A stretch of 64,000 bases of DNA from JAJKIV01 sp036741775 (GTDB lineage: Bacteria > Gemmatimonadota > Gemmatimonadetes > Gemmatimonadales > Gemmatimonadaceae). Position 1 is the stretch's first letter. Every line of letters starts with the position of its first letter. Below are positions 23,784 to 33,900 of the stretch, one piece after another. The DNA is taken from contig DAINRQ010000001.1 of assembly GCA_036741775.1 (NCBI GenBank), forward strand, positions 1 to 64,000. Reading direction: 5' to 3'. A program made the translations under genes and the position numbers. The notes under the pieces are model-generated. The model worked only from the letters and a program-made list of their open reading frames with translations, made no database searches and was not told the DNA's origin.

Positions 23784-24110
23784 ATGACCGAGATCACTCG
23801 CGAGGAGCTGAAAGCGAAGATCGACCGAGGGGATGACTTCACGTTGTTCGAGGTCCTCCCGCTGATGTATTTCCGGAAGCATCACCTCCCGACGGCGAAG
23901 AACCTCCCGCCGACGCAGGTGGCTACGGTCGTCCCGGAGGTCGTTCCCGATCGCGACGCGGAGATCGTCCTTTATTGTTGGGACAATGACTGCCCCACAT
24001 CGGGGTGGGCGGGAACCGAGCTCGAGGCGATGGGCTACACGAACATTCGTGAGTATTCTGGAGGTAAGAAGGACTGGATCGACGCCGGGCTCCCGATGGT
24101 CAAGGACTGA
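23784..24110 (+). CDS. Rhodanese-like domain protein
   Basis: 108 residues, single domain. N-terminal helix TREELKAKIDRGDDFTLFEVLP, then HHLPTAKNLP (the family's GHIPGA position) and the active-site strand IVLYCWDNDCPTSGWAGTELEAMGY, which keeps the catalytic Cys after IVLY. The end YSGGKKDWIDAGLP matches the usual GGWxxWxxAGLP. Rhodaneses carry sulfur on this Cys as a persulfide. The loop WDNDCPTS is longer and more acidic than the common xGxRS, so transfer to cyanide is doubtful. Confidence 0.85.
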   Translation: MTEITREELKAKIDRGDDFTLFEVLPLMYFRKHHLPTAKNLPPTQVATVVPEVVPDRDAEIVLYCWDNDCPTSGWAGTELEAMGYTNIREYSGGKKDWIDAGLPMVKD

Positions 24111-24161
24111 CGCGGCAGGATTCTTGAACCGTCGGCACCTCTCTTACTCGGAGAGAAGTCC

Positions 24162-25169
24162 ATGGCGGTGAAACTCAAGCGCATCGAGGACCAGGTGATC
24201 GTGATCACCGGCGCCTCGAGCGGGATAGGTCTGTCCACCGCGAAGCTCGCTGCCGAGCGTGGCGCCAAGGTGGTGCTCGCAGCGCGGGACGCCGACGGTC
24301 TGGCGAGCGCGCGCGTGGAGATCGAGGGAGCGGGCGGCCGTGCGGTAACGGTCGTGGGCGACGTGTCGAATCTGGAAGACGTGCGATCGATCGCGCGGAA
24401 GGCCAGCGAGGCGTTCGGCGGCTTCGACACCTGGGTCAACAATGCAGGGCTGTCGATCTACGGGCCCATCGAAGAGGTGCCGGTGGAGGATGCGCGCCGT
24501 CTCTTCGACGTGAACTACTGGGGTGTCGTCCACGGGTCGCTCACGGCGGTGAGCCACCTGAAGCAGCGCGGCGGCACGCTCATCAATCTGGGCAGCATCA
24601 CGAGCGATCGCGCGGTGCCGCTTCAGGGGCACTACTCCGCCAGCAAGCATGCGGTGAAGGCATTCACCGACGCGTTGCGGATGGAGCTCGAGAAGGAAGG
24701 CGCGCCGATCTCCGTCACGCTCATCAAGCCGGGCGCGATCGACACGCCGTTCCCGGAGCACGCGCGCAATTACATGGAGGCGGAGCCGAAGCATCCGCCG
24801 CCGGTGTACGACCCGTCGGTGGTAGCAGAGGCGATCATCTTCTGCGCCGAGCACCCGCGCCGCGATCTGATCGTGGGCGGCGGCGGGAAGATGACGGCGG
24901 CGATGGACAACGTGCCGCGCGTTGCCGACCGCTACATGCGCGCGACGATGTTCGACCAGCAGAAGATGAAAAAGACGCCGTCGCATTCCGACCGTGAGGA
25001 TTCGCTCTACGAGCCGCAGGGTGGCGGGCGCGAGCGCGGGAACTATCCGGGCATGGTGCGGAAGCGGAGTTTTTACACCACGACGTCGATGCATCGCGTC
25101 GCGACGATGTTGAGCGCGGTGGCGGTGGGGGCGGGCGTCCTGTTCGCCAGTCGGCGTAACTGGAAGTAA
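24162..25169 (+). CDS. Short-chain dehydrogenase/reductase with C-terminal membrane tail
   Basis: 335 residues. Classical SDR motifs: TGASSGIG (cofactor loop), VNNAG, and the catalytic Ser-Tyr-Lys in NLGSITSDR and YSASKHAVK. The AARD after the second strand suggests NADP preference. The family core ends near residue 250; the extra 85 residues finish in a hydrophobic segment (MLSAVAVGAGVLFASRR), which could anchor the enzyme to the membrane. Substrate unknown. It starts 51 bp after the rhodanese stop, with GGAGAG upstream. Confidence 0.88.
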   Translation: MAVKLKRIEDQVIVITGASSGIGLSTAKLAAERGAKVVLAARDADGLASARVEIEGAGGRAVTVVGDVSNLEDVRSIARKASEAFGGFDTWVNNAGLSIYGPIEEVPVEDARRLFDVNYWGVVHGSLTAVSHLKQRGGTLINLGSITSDRAVPLQGHYSASKHAVKAFTDALRMELEKEGAPISVTLIKPGAIDTPFPEHARNYMEAEPKHPPPVYDPSVVAEAIIFCAEHPRRDLIVGGGGKMTAAMDNVPRVADRYMRATMFDQQKMKKTPSHSDREDSLYEPQGGGRERGNYPGMVRKRSFYTTTSMHRVATMLSAVAVGAGVLFASRRNWK

Positions 25170-25186
25170 CGGCGAACGGCGAACCG

Positions 25187-25272
25187 GGCGAACCGGGGTC
25201 AGAGTCGAATATCATCGTTTCCCCGCCGATCGGCGGGGAAACGATGATATTCGACTCTGACCCCGGTTCGCC
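25187..25272. repeat. 86-bp perfect palindrome (REPIN-like)
   Basis: Positions 25187-25229 are the exact reverse complement of 25230-25272, centred on GATC. Each arm contains GGGGTCAGAGTCGAATATC, nearly the same as the 30-bp ends of the transposase element at 46204-47109. It fills the space between convergent genes and ends 1 bp before the erythromycin-esterase stop codon, so it may also act as a transcription terminator. Confidence 0.92.
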
Positions 25273-25273
25273 T

Positions 25274-26620
25274 TTACATACCTGTCGGGTACGTCTCGGG
25301 TACCTCACCGTCCACGAGCACCGGCATGTGCAGCGCGTCTACGCCACTCGACTCCTCGACATACAGGAACGCATCGTACCGTCGAGGAAGGATCGTCGGC
25401 ACGTAGTTGCCCCACGATTCGTGGTGCGGGTCATACACGACGCCGATCGCGCGATGCCCGATCGGCTCGTCGAGCCCGGGGGGGCCCCCGGTGTCCGAGC
25501 CGTCGAACACCAATAGCCCGTCGCCCGTGCCGGCCTGGTGCCACGCGTCCTCGACGCTGTCCATTTTAGCGTTAGGCACGCGCATCCGCTGCATCGGTGC
25601 CCCCCACTCCGCGCCGGCGATCACCGTCCCCCGGTGCGTACCGAAGCCCACGATCACCACGTCGTCGGCGTCGTGCGCCTGACGCACGAGCTGACCGACG
25701 TTGACCATCCCCGCGCGCGCCATGTCCGTGAACCGCGCGTCACCGACGTGCGTGTTGTGCTCCCACACGATGGCCTTCGCGTCGGGCGCGTGGTGCTTCA
25801 TCAATCGCTCGAGCGTCTCCACCATGTGCGTGTCACGCACGTTCCACGACATGGGACCCCCGCGCACCATCGTCCGGTAATAGAGCTCCGCATTGCGCGC
25901 CACGAGCGCGTTCTGCTCGGCGTTGAAGTACGCGTCCGCGCCATCCTCTCTGTACTCCGTCGCCTTGCTGCGGAGTGCGGCGAGCACCGCGACCGCCTCG
26001 CGCTCGCATGTCGTCGGCACGAGCGCCGTCGCCCGCGCGTACTCCTGCACGTCCTCGGCGTACGGCTCGAAGCATCGGTAGGCCGTGCGCGCCGAGCGGG
26101 CGAGCGCCGGATCCACGGACTCGAGGTACGAGACGACCGCAGTCATCGAATCCCATAACGAGTAGACGTCGAGGCCATAGAAGCCCACCTGCCGCGTCGA
26201 CGGCAAGCGCCGATTGTGCTCGTGCAGCCACTCCGCCAGCTCGACGACCTCCCGGTTCGCCCACATCCACGTCGGCCAGCGCTCGAAGGCGTGAAGCACA
26301 TCGCGCGCGCTACTGCCCGACTCGAGGTAGGACTTCACGTAGCGGTTCACTTGATAGCAGTCGGGCCAGTCGCCTTCGACCGCGATGAAGGAGAAGCTCT
26401 TCTCGCGAATCAGCCGCTCGGAGAGTTTCGCACGCCAAGTGTAGAACTCGGACGTCCCATGCGTGGCTTCGCCGAGGAGGACGTACCGGGCGTTGCCGAT
26501 CCGCTCCATGAGGGGATTGAGATCCGAGGCGTCAGAAAGCGGCAGGGCTCGCTGACGAATGCCGTTCGCGATCCCGGACGTTCGTGACTCCCGCAACATT
26601 CGCTTCCCCCATCTCATCAT
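25274..26620 (-). CDS. Erythromycin esterase family protein
   Basis: 448 residues from the ATG at 26620, chosen because AGGAGGG lies just upstream; a longer frame to 26674 exists. Family motifs: VLLGEATHGTSEFYTWRAKLSERLIREK (first catalytic His/Glu), FIAVEGDWPDCYQVNRY, FYGLDVYSLWDS, AIVWEHNTHVGDAR (second His) and VIVGFGTHRGTVIAG. The fold hydrolyses macrolide lactones in Ere enzymes, but chromosomal members in soil bacteria more often have unknown substrates, so resistance should not be assumed. Its end abuts the 86-bp palindrome. Confidence 0.88.
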   Translation of the reverse strand: MMRWGKRMLRESRTSGIANGIRQRALPLSDASDLNPLMERIGNARYVLLGEATHGTSEFYTWRAKLSERLIREKSFSFIAVEGDWPDCYQVNRYVKSYLESGSSARDVLHAFERWPTWMWANREVVELAEWLHEHNRRLPSTRQVGFYGLDVYSLWDSMTAVVSYLESVDPALARSARTAYRCFEPYAEDVQEYARATALVPTTCEREAVAVLAALRSKATEYREDGADAYFNAEQNALVARNAELYYRTMVRGGPMSWNVRDTHMVETLERLMKHHAPDAKAIVWEHNTHVGDARFTDMARAGMVNVGQLVRQAHDADDVVIVGFGTHRGTVIAGAEWGAPMQRMRVPNAKMDSVEDAWHQAGTGDGLLVFDGSDTGGPPGLDEPIGHRAIGVVYDPHHESWGNYVPTILPRRYDAFLYVEESSGVDALHMPVLVDGEVPETYPTGM

Positions 26621-26722
26621 TCCCTCCTGCCGCGGCCGATGCAGCGCTGCAAACCTGGGGCGCATGGGCGGCACCTGCGGCGAACGCTCGATGCCGCCGC
26701 GAGATGCCCTCGCTCGAGTACG

Positions 26723-27502
26723 CTAGATCCGCACGAGAAGGCTACAGCACGTTAGGCCGGCCTCGGCTTTTGCAAGCTCGCTCATCGGTGTCGGCATGGT
26801 GCGGATGCCCGCGTCCTCGAGCCGCCGGCGCGTATACGGAAACTCTTCCGGAAAGAGCACGCGGCTTTCGAGCAAGAGCGCGTTGCCCGCGAACGGCTCG
26901 TCCGGGTCGACTTCGATCACCCGCATCCCGGGGAACGAGCTGGGACTCACCCAACGCGGGTTCAGGACGACCATGTCGTCAGCCACGCGCGTCACGGCTG
27001 TCTTCAGATGGAGGCAGCCCGAAAACGGCACCGTCTGAACGCGATAACCCTGTGACGCGACCATTGCCCCGAGCTGGCGCAACCCCGCCTCGTTCGTGCG
27101 GCCATTACCGTCGGTCGATTGACCGACATAGACGGTGCGCTCGATCGGGAGCACGTCCCCGCCGTCGAGGGTGGCGGGATCGAGCAGCGCGGCGATCGGC
27201 CGGCGAAGGCGCAACGCATCCGCGACACGAGCCGTCTCGTGTCGCCGCGACTCGGCGCCCGGTCGCGTGATGACCGCCAGCTCGTCGAGCACGATCGCGG
27301 TATCCTCGATGAACGCCGCGTCGCCCATGTCGGGGTCCGCCGGGAGACGCTCGACCACACAGCCGAGCACGCGCAATGCGCTCTCGTACGCGTCGTGCTG
27401 CGCGCGAGCGCGATCCACGTCAACGGGCTCGCGATCGAGATAGGTGAGCTCGCCAGAGCCGAACGCCGGTGTGATCTCTCGAGTGAGGGCGAGGTAGGCC
27501 AT
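26723..27502 (-). CDS. Dimethylarginine dimethylaminohydrolase (DDAH) family
   Basis: 259 residues of the guanidino-modifying fold. Motifs: PDMGDAAFIEDTAIVL (substrate acidic residues), LDGGDVLPI, CLHLKTAVT (catalytic His) and the C-terminal EAGLTCCSLLV with the nucleophilic Cys at 252/253. DDAH hydrolyses methylated arginine to citrulline and methylamine; bacterial relatives also include citrullinases, so the exact substrate is open. The octamer GCCTAACG falls in this C-terminal motif (26750-26757). Confidence 0.88.
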   Translation of the reverse strand: MAYLALTREITPAFGSGELTYLDREPVDVDRARAQHDAYESALRVLGCVVERLPADPDMGDAAFIEDTAIVLDELAVITRPGAESRRHETARVADALRLRRPIAALLDPATLDGGDVLPIERTVYVGQSTDGNGRTNEAGLRQLGAMVASQGYRVQTVPFSGCLHLKTAVTRVADDMVVLNPRWVSPSSFPGMRVIEVDPDEPFAGNALLLESRVLFPEEFPYTRRRLEDAGIRTMPTPMSELAKAEAGLTCCSLLVRI

Positions 27503-27587
27503 GCACGAGAAACGTGCATTGCGCGAGCCACCTTGTCATTCCGAAACCAGGGCTGGTCGCTGCAGAGTGACCGCTTGCGCGTGTACG

Positions 27588-27839
27588 GTCCGGCGCGCCC
27601 GGGCCGGTCGGAACGGCGATGGCGCGGATGAGCCGGAAACCGCGGGTGACGGCTCTGCATTCACGCCGCGGGCGCCACGAGCCCGGACTGAAGGGGGACT
27701 GCCGTCCGGGACGCCGCGCCCGCGGAAGTCGTTCCCGACTCCCGACTCCCGACTCCGACTCCCGACTCCCGACAACAATCCGGCCGTTTCCGACTCATCC
27801 GCACCCATCGCCGTTCCGACCGGCCCCGGCGCGCCGGAC
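27588..27839. repeat. 252-bp inverted-repeat element with 53-bp arms
   Basis: The left arm 27588-27640 (starting GTCCGGCGCGCCC) is nearly the exact reverse complement of 27786-27839 (ending GGCGCGCCGGAC), with one indel and a few mismatches. The 145-bp interior includes several direct copies of CGACTCC. This is the shape of a miniature inverted-repeat element. Confidence 0.8.
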
Positions 27840-27930
27840 TGGAAGCCCGGTGGTGTTCTCCGCGGCCCTTTCCGCGTCCGCCGTTGCCGCGCCCTCCGCG
27901 TCCTGTCCGCTGGCGATGAGATGGAAGGAT

Positions 27931-27950
27931 GCGTTAGGACTCTGACCCCG
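27931..27950. repeat. REP-like unit GCGTTAGGACTCTGACCCC
   Basis: Identical to 21322-21340, including the preceding AAGGAT. Solo unit next to the stop of the gene at 27984. Confidence 0.7.
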
Positions 27951-27983
27951 ATTGCGCGCGCTCCGCTCGGAATGGCTACGGGA

Positions 27984-28433
27984 TCACGGCTTTCGGATGA
28001 GCGGCCCACCACTGTCCACCGGTGGCGCCTGGCTCATCGGGCCGAGCCCCAGGCCAATCATGTCCCCGTTCGGCGAAATGACAATTCGAACGAGCAACGG
28101 TTCACCAAGCAACGTCGTGTTCACCGCATGCCAGTACTGCCGCTGTCCGTTGCGCCACGCGAACCGTTCCTCCACCACCCCCTGCGTCTCACCGGCGCGC
28201 GCCGCGACCTCCATCATTCGTTGCATCAGGGCATCGCGCCCGCCGATGGCGCTCAGCGAGCGCTCCGGTATGTGTGCAACGAGACTATCCACCTGGCTCG
28301 TGAGGAACCATCGCGCGTAGCGCCGCCCGATCTCGAGTGAATCGTTAGGAAGAGGCGATTGTGCCATCGCCTCCGAGCCCGACGACAACACGAGTGCCGC
28401 CACGAGCGCGAGTGCATGCTTCGGCGTGTTCAT
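27984..28433 (-). CDS. Secreted NTF2/DUF3887-like protein
   Basis: 149 residues with a signal peptide (cleavage EAMA|Q, near residue 25). The mature part (ARWFLTSQVDSLVAHIPE, then MMEVAARAGETQGVVEERF and HAVNTTLLGEPLLVRIVIS) resembles the cone-shaped NTF2/DUF3887 fold, often found beside secreted serine hydrolases. Its ATG overlaps the stop of the serine hydrolase (28430-28433), so both are translated together and may work on one substrate or as catalytic and accessory subunit. Confidence 0.75.
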   Translation of the reverse strand: MNTPKHALALVAALVLSSGSEAMAQSPLPNDSLEIGRRYARWFLTSQVDSLVAHIPERSLSAIGGRDALMQRMMEVAARAGETQGVVEERFAWRNGQRQYWHAVNTTLLGEPLLVRIVISPNGDMIGLGLGPMSQAPPVDSGGPLIRKP

Positions 28434-29962
28434 CGGTCACTCCGAGGTCTCGAGAAGGTGACACCCTGCAACTGGACCGACGACGCCGGTCCCTCGTGGT
28501 CGGTCGCGAACTGGACCGGCGTCGGTGACCCGATGAAATCGAGCGTCCATTGCCCACGAGATCGATCGACGAGCTCCACGGGACCCGACAACACCCCCCA
28601 CTCGTAGTGCAGCCGTCCGTCGCGCACCGTGAACGTCACGACGCCGTATCCGGGGTGTGAGTAGCGTCCGGCAACCTTCGTCAGTTCCGCACTCGATGGG
28701 ACCGGCCTCGTTCGCTGTGCCGAGTCGCGCGCCACTGCCTGACGCTTGTCCGCTTCCAGTCGGTCGTACAGGCCACGCAAACGCTCGTCGGCGCGCGCGC
28801 GGGCGTCCTGCCTTCCCGCGTCGAGGTCGTAGGCGAACGCGGCGATGACATCCGTCGCCGTCCACGCCGCACGCCCCGTCGTTTCGACGACGACACCGAT
28901 GCGACGGCGAGGCAGAAACGAGAGATGAGAGCGGGTCGTGTGATAGCTCCCGAAGCGGCTCACCATCGGCTCTCCTTCATACGCGCCGATGTCCCAGCCC
29001 GCCGCCCAGCCGTGACGATCGAAGTACGCGAACCGCTTCGCGTTAGGCCTCGTCTGGGGCGCGAGCATGCGCTGCGAGAGTGCCACCGCGCTCGAAGGGA
29101 ATACCTGTCGGCCGTCGATCCGGCCGCTGTCCATCTGGACGGTCACCCAGCGCGCGAGATCGCGCAGCGTCGAGAGGTGCCCGCCCGCGCTGTTCATCGT
29201 CGCGTCGCTCTTGTGGAACTTCGTCGTCGCGTAGCGGCCGTTGATGTCAATGACGTGGGGCTTCGCGATGCGGGACGCGTCGAGCCCGGAGACGCGCGCG
29301 TACGTGTCCCGCATCCCCGCGGGATCGAACACGCGCTGGTCCATGAAACGCCGCCATCCTTCGGGACGACGCGCGTCGATCGCCATCGCGGCAACGTTGT
29401 ACCCGAGGTTGCTGTACACGAGATCGGACGATCCCGTTGGCGCGGACCAGACGAGTAACTCCGGCCATCGCGCTTCAGGGATGGATCCCGTGAACGCCGC
29501 GTTCATGACGACCGCAGCCCCTCCCGCGAGGCCGTGCGTGTGCGACAGGAAGTGAGCGAGCGTGAGCGTCTGCGGACGCGCGTCGGCATGCCATCGCGCG
29601 CCCGGAACAAGCTCGGTGATCGGCGCATCGAAGCGGATTACGCCCTCATTGGCGAGCAGCGACGTCGCGAAGCCCGTGAACGACTTGCTCGTGGACGCGA
29701 GGTACCAGAGCGTGCGATCGTCCGCGCGGAGGCCGCGCGTGACGTCCGCGAGCCCGTGCGACCGCGCGAGTACCGTTTGCCCATCCATCACAACGGCCAC
29801 GCCAAGTGCCGGAGCGAGCCCGGTCGCCACAACGTGCGCCGCGAGTGAGTCCACGGCTCTCGCGAGCTCGGGGGGCGCCGGGCGTACCCCCTGCGCGGAC
29901 ACGGCGGCGGCGTGGCTCGACAGATATATCACGGTCAATGCTCTCGATGAAACGACCCGCAT
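28430..29962 (-). CDS. Secreted beta-lactamase-family serine hydrolase
   Basis: 510 residues with a signal peptide (VSA|Q, near residue 23). Class C/penicillin-binding motifs: SxxK in ASTSKSF, YxN in VYSNLGYN, and HTHGLAGG near the first. The last 100 residues (VAGRYSHPGYGVVTFTVRDGRLHYEWG) form the lipocalin-like C-terminal domain common in esterase-type relatives. It acts outside the cytoplasm on an unknown ester or amide. First gene of a two-gene operon. Confidence 0.9.
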   Translation of the reverse strand: MRVVSSRALTVIYLSSHAAAVSAQGVRPAPPELARAVDSLAAHVVATGLAPALGVAVVMDGQTVLARSHGLADVTRGLRADDRTLWYLASTSKSFTGFATSLLANEGVIRFDAPITELVPGARWHADARPQTLTLAHFLSHTHGLAGGAAVVMNAAFTGSIPEARWPELLVWSAPTGSSDLVYSNLGYNVAAMAIDARRPEGWRRFMDQRVFDPAGMRDTYARVSGLDASRIAKPHVIDINGRYATTKFHKSDATMNSAGGHLSTLRDLARWVTVQMDSGRIDGRQVFPSSAVALSQRMLAPQTRPNAKRFAYFDRHGWAAGWDIGAYEGEPMVSRFGSYHTTRSHLSFLPRRRIGVVVETTGRAAWTATDVIAAFAYDLDAGRQDARARADERLRGLYDRLEADKRQAVARDSAQRTRPVPSSAELTKVAGRYSHPGYGVVTFTVRDGRLHYEWGVLSGPVELVDRSRGQWTLDFIGSPTPVQFATDHEGPASSVQLQGVTFSRPRSDR

Positions 29963-30055
29963 GGTGTGAACGCTCCGCGTCTCGATTCGTGGAACGGTTG
30001 CGCGCGGGCCGCGCGGGCGATTGAATCCGCGAAACCTGTCTGTGATGACGGCCGG

Positions 30056-30835
30056 TCAGCCGGCGCCCGCCACCCCCGGCAGGCGGCGAACCGCCGCTCG
30101 ATAGGTGCTCGGCGTAATGCCTGTCGCGCGTCTGAATTCACGACAGAAGTGGGCCTGATCGGCGTAGCCAGCGGCGAACGCTACCTGCGACAGCCCCTCG
30201 CGCCGGAACGCTACCTGTTGGGCCGCCGCGCCGAGTCGAAGCCGCCGGAGCTCGTCGGCCACGCTGTGACCGAACCACCGTCGCACGCAGCGGGCGAGGT
30301 ACACGGGATGAACTCGCGCGTGCGCCGCCGCGTCAGCGACCGTCAACGCGGGATGCCATTCCGCACGGAGCCAACCGAGCGCATCCACGAGCCATCGAGG
30401 TGGGTCACCGCGCCGGCGCTCCTCGGAGCGAGCGCTCAGGGCCGACAGCAGGTCCACGACGTCGGCGTCGTGCGCCGGGACGTCTCGCCCGCGCTCGGGC
30501 TGCCGGACGATGATGCGGAGGAACGACACCACCGCAACGTGGTTGTGAGTCCAGCTCCACTCGACCGCACGCCTCGGGTCGTCCAGCAGGTCCGACACCC
30601 CCCCGGTGAGAGAGAGCCGCGCGAGGGTGGCTCCGCCCTGGCCGAACTGATTCGCGTGACGTACGCCGCGGTCCTTCACCACAATGCTCAACGGCCCACC
30701 GTACTCGGTGCGCGCGCCAACGGTCTCGGCCACCGACCCGCGGAGGACGATACTGAGATGGACCTCCCCGTGGTCGTGCGCGGGCTGTCGGCCGGGCGCG
30801 TACTCGCACGCGTCGAAGCGAAGTGTCGTCGCCAT
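30056..30835 (-). CDS. AraC-family transcriptional regulator
   Basis: 259 residues from the ATG at 30835 (AAGGG upstream); a longer frame to 30958 is less likely. Residues about 1-100 look like a cupin sensor (HDHGEVHLSIVLRGSVAET), and the C-terminal 100 residues form two helix-turn-helix units: LTVADAAAHARVHPVYLARCVRRWFG and LSQVAFAAGYADQAHFCREFRRATGITPSTY. It is divergent from the kinase-aminotransferase gene and may control it; 76 bp separate the starts. Confidence 0.9.
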   Translation of the reverse strand: MATTLRFDACEYAPGRQPAHDHGEVHLSIVLRGSVAETVGARTEYGGPLSIVVKDRGVRHANQFGQGGATLARLSLTGGVSDLLDDPRRAVEWSWTHNHVAVVSFLRIIVRQPERGRDVPAHDADVVDLLSALSARSEERRRGDPPRWLVDALGWLRAEWHPALTVADAAAHARVHPVYLARCVRRWFGHSVADELRRLRLGAAAQQVAFRREGLSQVAFAAGYADQAHFCREFRRATGITPSTYRAAVRRLPGVAGAG

Positions 30836-30911
30836 TCGACCCTTACGGTGCGTCGTGCACCGGGGATTCTCCAGCGAGCGCGACGGGCGTCCTGGACCGT
30901 ATATTCGGCCC

Positions 30912-33900
30912 ATGGTCGCTGATGCTCCCCGCTTCGAGCCCGCCGACGCTGCGCGCATCGCACGCGACGTGTTCGGCGTCGGCGCCTCCGCGGAGCCATT
31001 GCCGAGCGAGCGGGATCAGAACTTCCTGATCACATACGACACCGGCCAGCGTCACGTTCTGAAGATCGCGAACGCTGGCGAAAGCCGCGACGTGCTCGAG
31101 GCGCAGCAGGCGGTGATGGCTCACGTCGCGACGCGAACGGCGCTTTGTCCGCGGCCCGTAGTCACGCGAGATGGCGCGACGATCGCGACCACGCAAGGCG
31201 AGGATGGCCGAGAGCACTTCGTGTGGGCCGTGACCCATCTCGCTGGGCGCCCCCTCGGCACCCTCGCACATCGCCCCGAAGCGCTACTCCAGGATTTCGG
31301 TCGTGCCGTAGCGACCCTCGGCTGCGCGCTCGCGGATTTCGATCACCCCGCTGTCCACCGCGAGTTTCATTGGGACCTCGCACACGCGCATCGCTTGCTC
31401 CACGAGTATCGGCCGCTGCTGACGGACCGCGAGCTCGGAGCTGCGATCGACACGATCGTCGAGCATTTCGATCGTCACGTCGGGCCCGTGCTGAATGGTC
31501 TGCCGCTGCGGACACTCCACAATGACCTGAACGACTACAACGTGCTCGTCGACGGCGCCCACACTGTCGAACCCGGCATGCGTGTCACCGGCATCGTGGA
31601 CTTCGGGGACATGGTGCACGGATACGCGGTGGCCGACCTCGCGATCGCCGCGGCGTACGCCATGCTCGGTGCCGACGACCCTCTCGCCGCCATCGCGCAG
31701 CTCGTCCGGGGGCATGCGGCGGTCGCCCCGCTCGCCGAGGTCGAGTTGCGCGCGCTTTTTGGGCTGAGCCTCATGCGGCTCGCGATGAGCGCGTGCATTG
31801 CGGCGCACCAGCGACGTCTTCGACCCGACAACGATTATCTCGACGTCAGCCAGTCGGCCATTCGGCGAGTACTCCCGCAACTCGCGCGCGTCCCATTCCG
31901 CCTGGCGGAGGCGATCTGTCGCGAGGCGGCGGGCCTGGAGCCCTCGCCGTCAGCGGCGCGCGTGCGGTCGTGGCTCGCCGAGCACTCGACGGAGTTCGCC
32001 CCGGTACTTCCGTTCGACCTTCGCACCGAGCCGGCCCTCGTCCTCGACCTCAGCGTGGCGAGCCCGCTCGTACGCGCCGAGCCGGCGGGGAACGCGGAGC
32101 CGCTGCTCACGGCGCGCGTGACGAACGCGATGCGCGAGGCCGGCGTGCGCGTGAGCGTCGGCCGGTACGACGAGCCACGCCTGCTGTATAGCTCGACACT
32201 ATTCGGCGAACCCGGCACGCCGCTGGCCGAACGGCGAACGATTCACGTCGGACTCGACCTGTTCGCGGATGCGGGAACGCCGGTGCATGCCCCGCTTCGC
32301 GGCACCGTCCACGCCTTCGCGGACAACCGGGCTGCGCTCGACTACGGGCCGGTCATCATTCTCCGCCACGAGCTCGAGGACGGCACCGAGTGCTTCACGC
32401 TCTACGGCCACCTGAGTCGCGAGTCACTCGACGGACTCGAGCCCGGTCAGGTGATCGAGCACGGCGCACGGTTCGCCTCGTTAGGCTCGGCGGACGTGAA
32501 CGGCGGGTGGACACCGCACCTGCACCTGCAGCTCTTCACGGATCTACTCGACCTCGGCACCGATGTCCCGGGCGTCGCGCTCGCCAGCCAACGCACCGTG
32601 TGGCGCAGCATCTCACCCGATCCGAACCTGCTCGTCGGCGTCCCGGCGCACCGCTTTCCGCCCGACCCGCCATCGAAGGACGAAACGCTCGCTGCACGAC
32701 AACGGCTCCTCGGCGCGAATCTGAGCATCGCGTACCGTGATCCTGTTCGAGTCGTACGAGGGTGGCGGCAGTATCTCTTCGACGACACCGGCCGGCGGTT
32801 CATCGACGCGTACAACAACGTGCCGCACGTCGGCCACGCCCACCCACGCGTCGTCGAGGCGGGCGTTCGGCAGATGGCGCTGCTCAACACGAACACTCGC
32901 TACCCGAGCGACATCGTGAACGAGTACGCGGAGCGGCTGACAGCGACGCTTCCGGAACCGCTCAGCGTCGCGTTTCTCGTGAACTCCGCGAGTGAGGCGA
33001 ACGAGCTCGCGCTGCGCCTCGCACGGGCTTACACAGGGCAGCGCGACATGATCGTGCTCGAGGCTGCGTACCACGGGAACACGACATCGCTCATCGACCT
33101 GAGCCCGTACAAGCATGCGGGACCCGGCGGGACCGGCGCACCTGACTGGGTTCACGCCGTGCCCATTCCTGACGTATACCGAGGCGCCTACAAGGCCCCC
33201 GACACCGCCGGCGTGCAGTACGCGCGACACGTTCACGAGAGGATCACCCGGCTGCGCGAGCGCGGCCGCGGTATCGCCGGGTTCATTGCGGAAACGTGTC
33301 CGAGTGTGGGCGGGCAGATCATCTTCCCGCGCGGATACCTCGCGGAAGTGTACCGATACGTTCGCGCGGCCGGAGGCGTGTGCATTGCCGACGAGGTGCA
33401 GACGGGACTCGGTCGGATGGGAACGAGCTTCTGGGCGTTCGAGGACCAGGATGTCGTACCGGACATCGTCGTGATGGGGAAGCCGCTCGGGAACGGCCAT
33501 CCCATTGGCGCGGTGGTTACGGCGCCGGCTATCGCGGCCGCGTTCGACAACGGGATGGAATTCTTCAGCACGTTCGGCGGCAACACCGTGTCGTGCGCGA
33601 TCGGGCTGGCGGTGCTCGACGTGGTTCGTGACGAAAGGCTGCAAGAGCACGCGCGTGACGTGGGTGAGCACTTGCTGAACGGATTGCGGCCGGTCACGGA
33701 ACGGCACGCACTCGTCGGCGACGTGCGCGGCTCGGGCCTGTTTCTCGGCGTGGAGCTCGTGCGCGATCGCGCGACCCTCGAGCCGGCCGGAGCCGAAGCG
33801 TCGTACGTGGCCAATCGGCTGCGCGAGATGGGGATCCTGCTCGGCACCGACGGGCCGTTTCATAACGTCGTGAAGATTCGCCCGCCCATGCCATTCGGCC

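Larger units (their letters stand above)
27503..27983. other. Gene-free repeat-rich stretch
   Basis: No supportable gene. It contains a fragment of the GTCATTCCGA repeat (27534), a long inverted repeat (27588-27839) with a tandem CGACTCC run between its arms (about 27735-27775), and a REP-like unit (27931-27950). Confidence 0.6.

Noticed and set aside
25274..26620. Macrolide resistance gene
   Set aside because: Family membership is clear, but chromosomal members of unknown substrate are common; resistance cannot be claimed.
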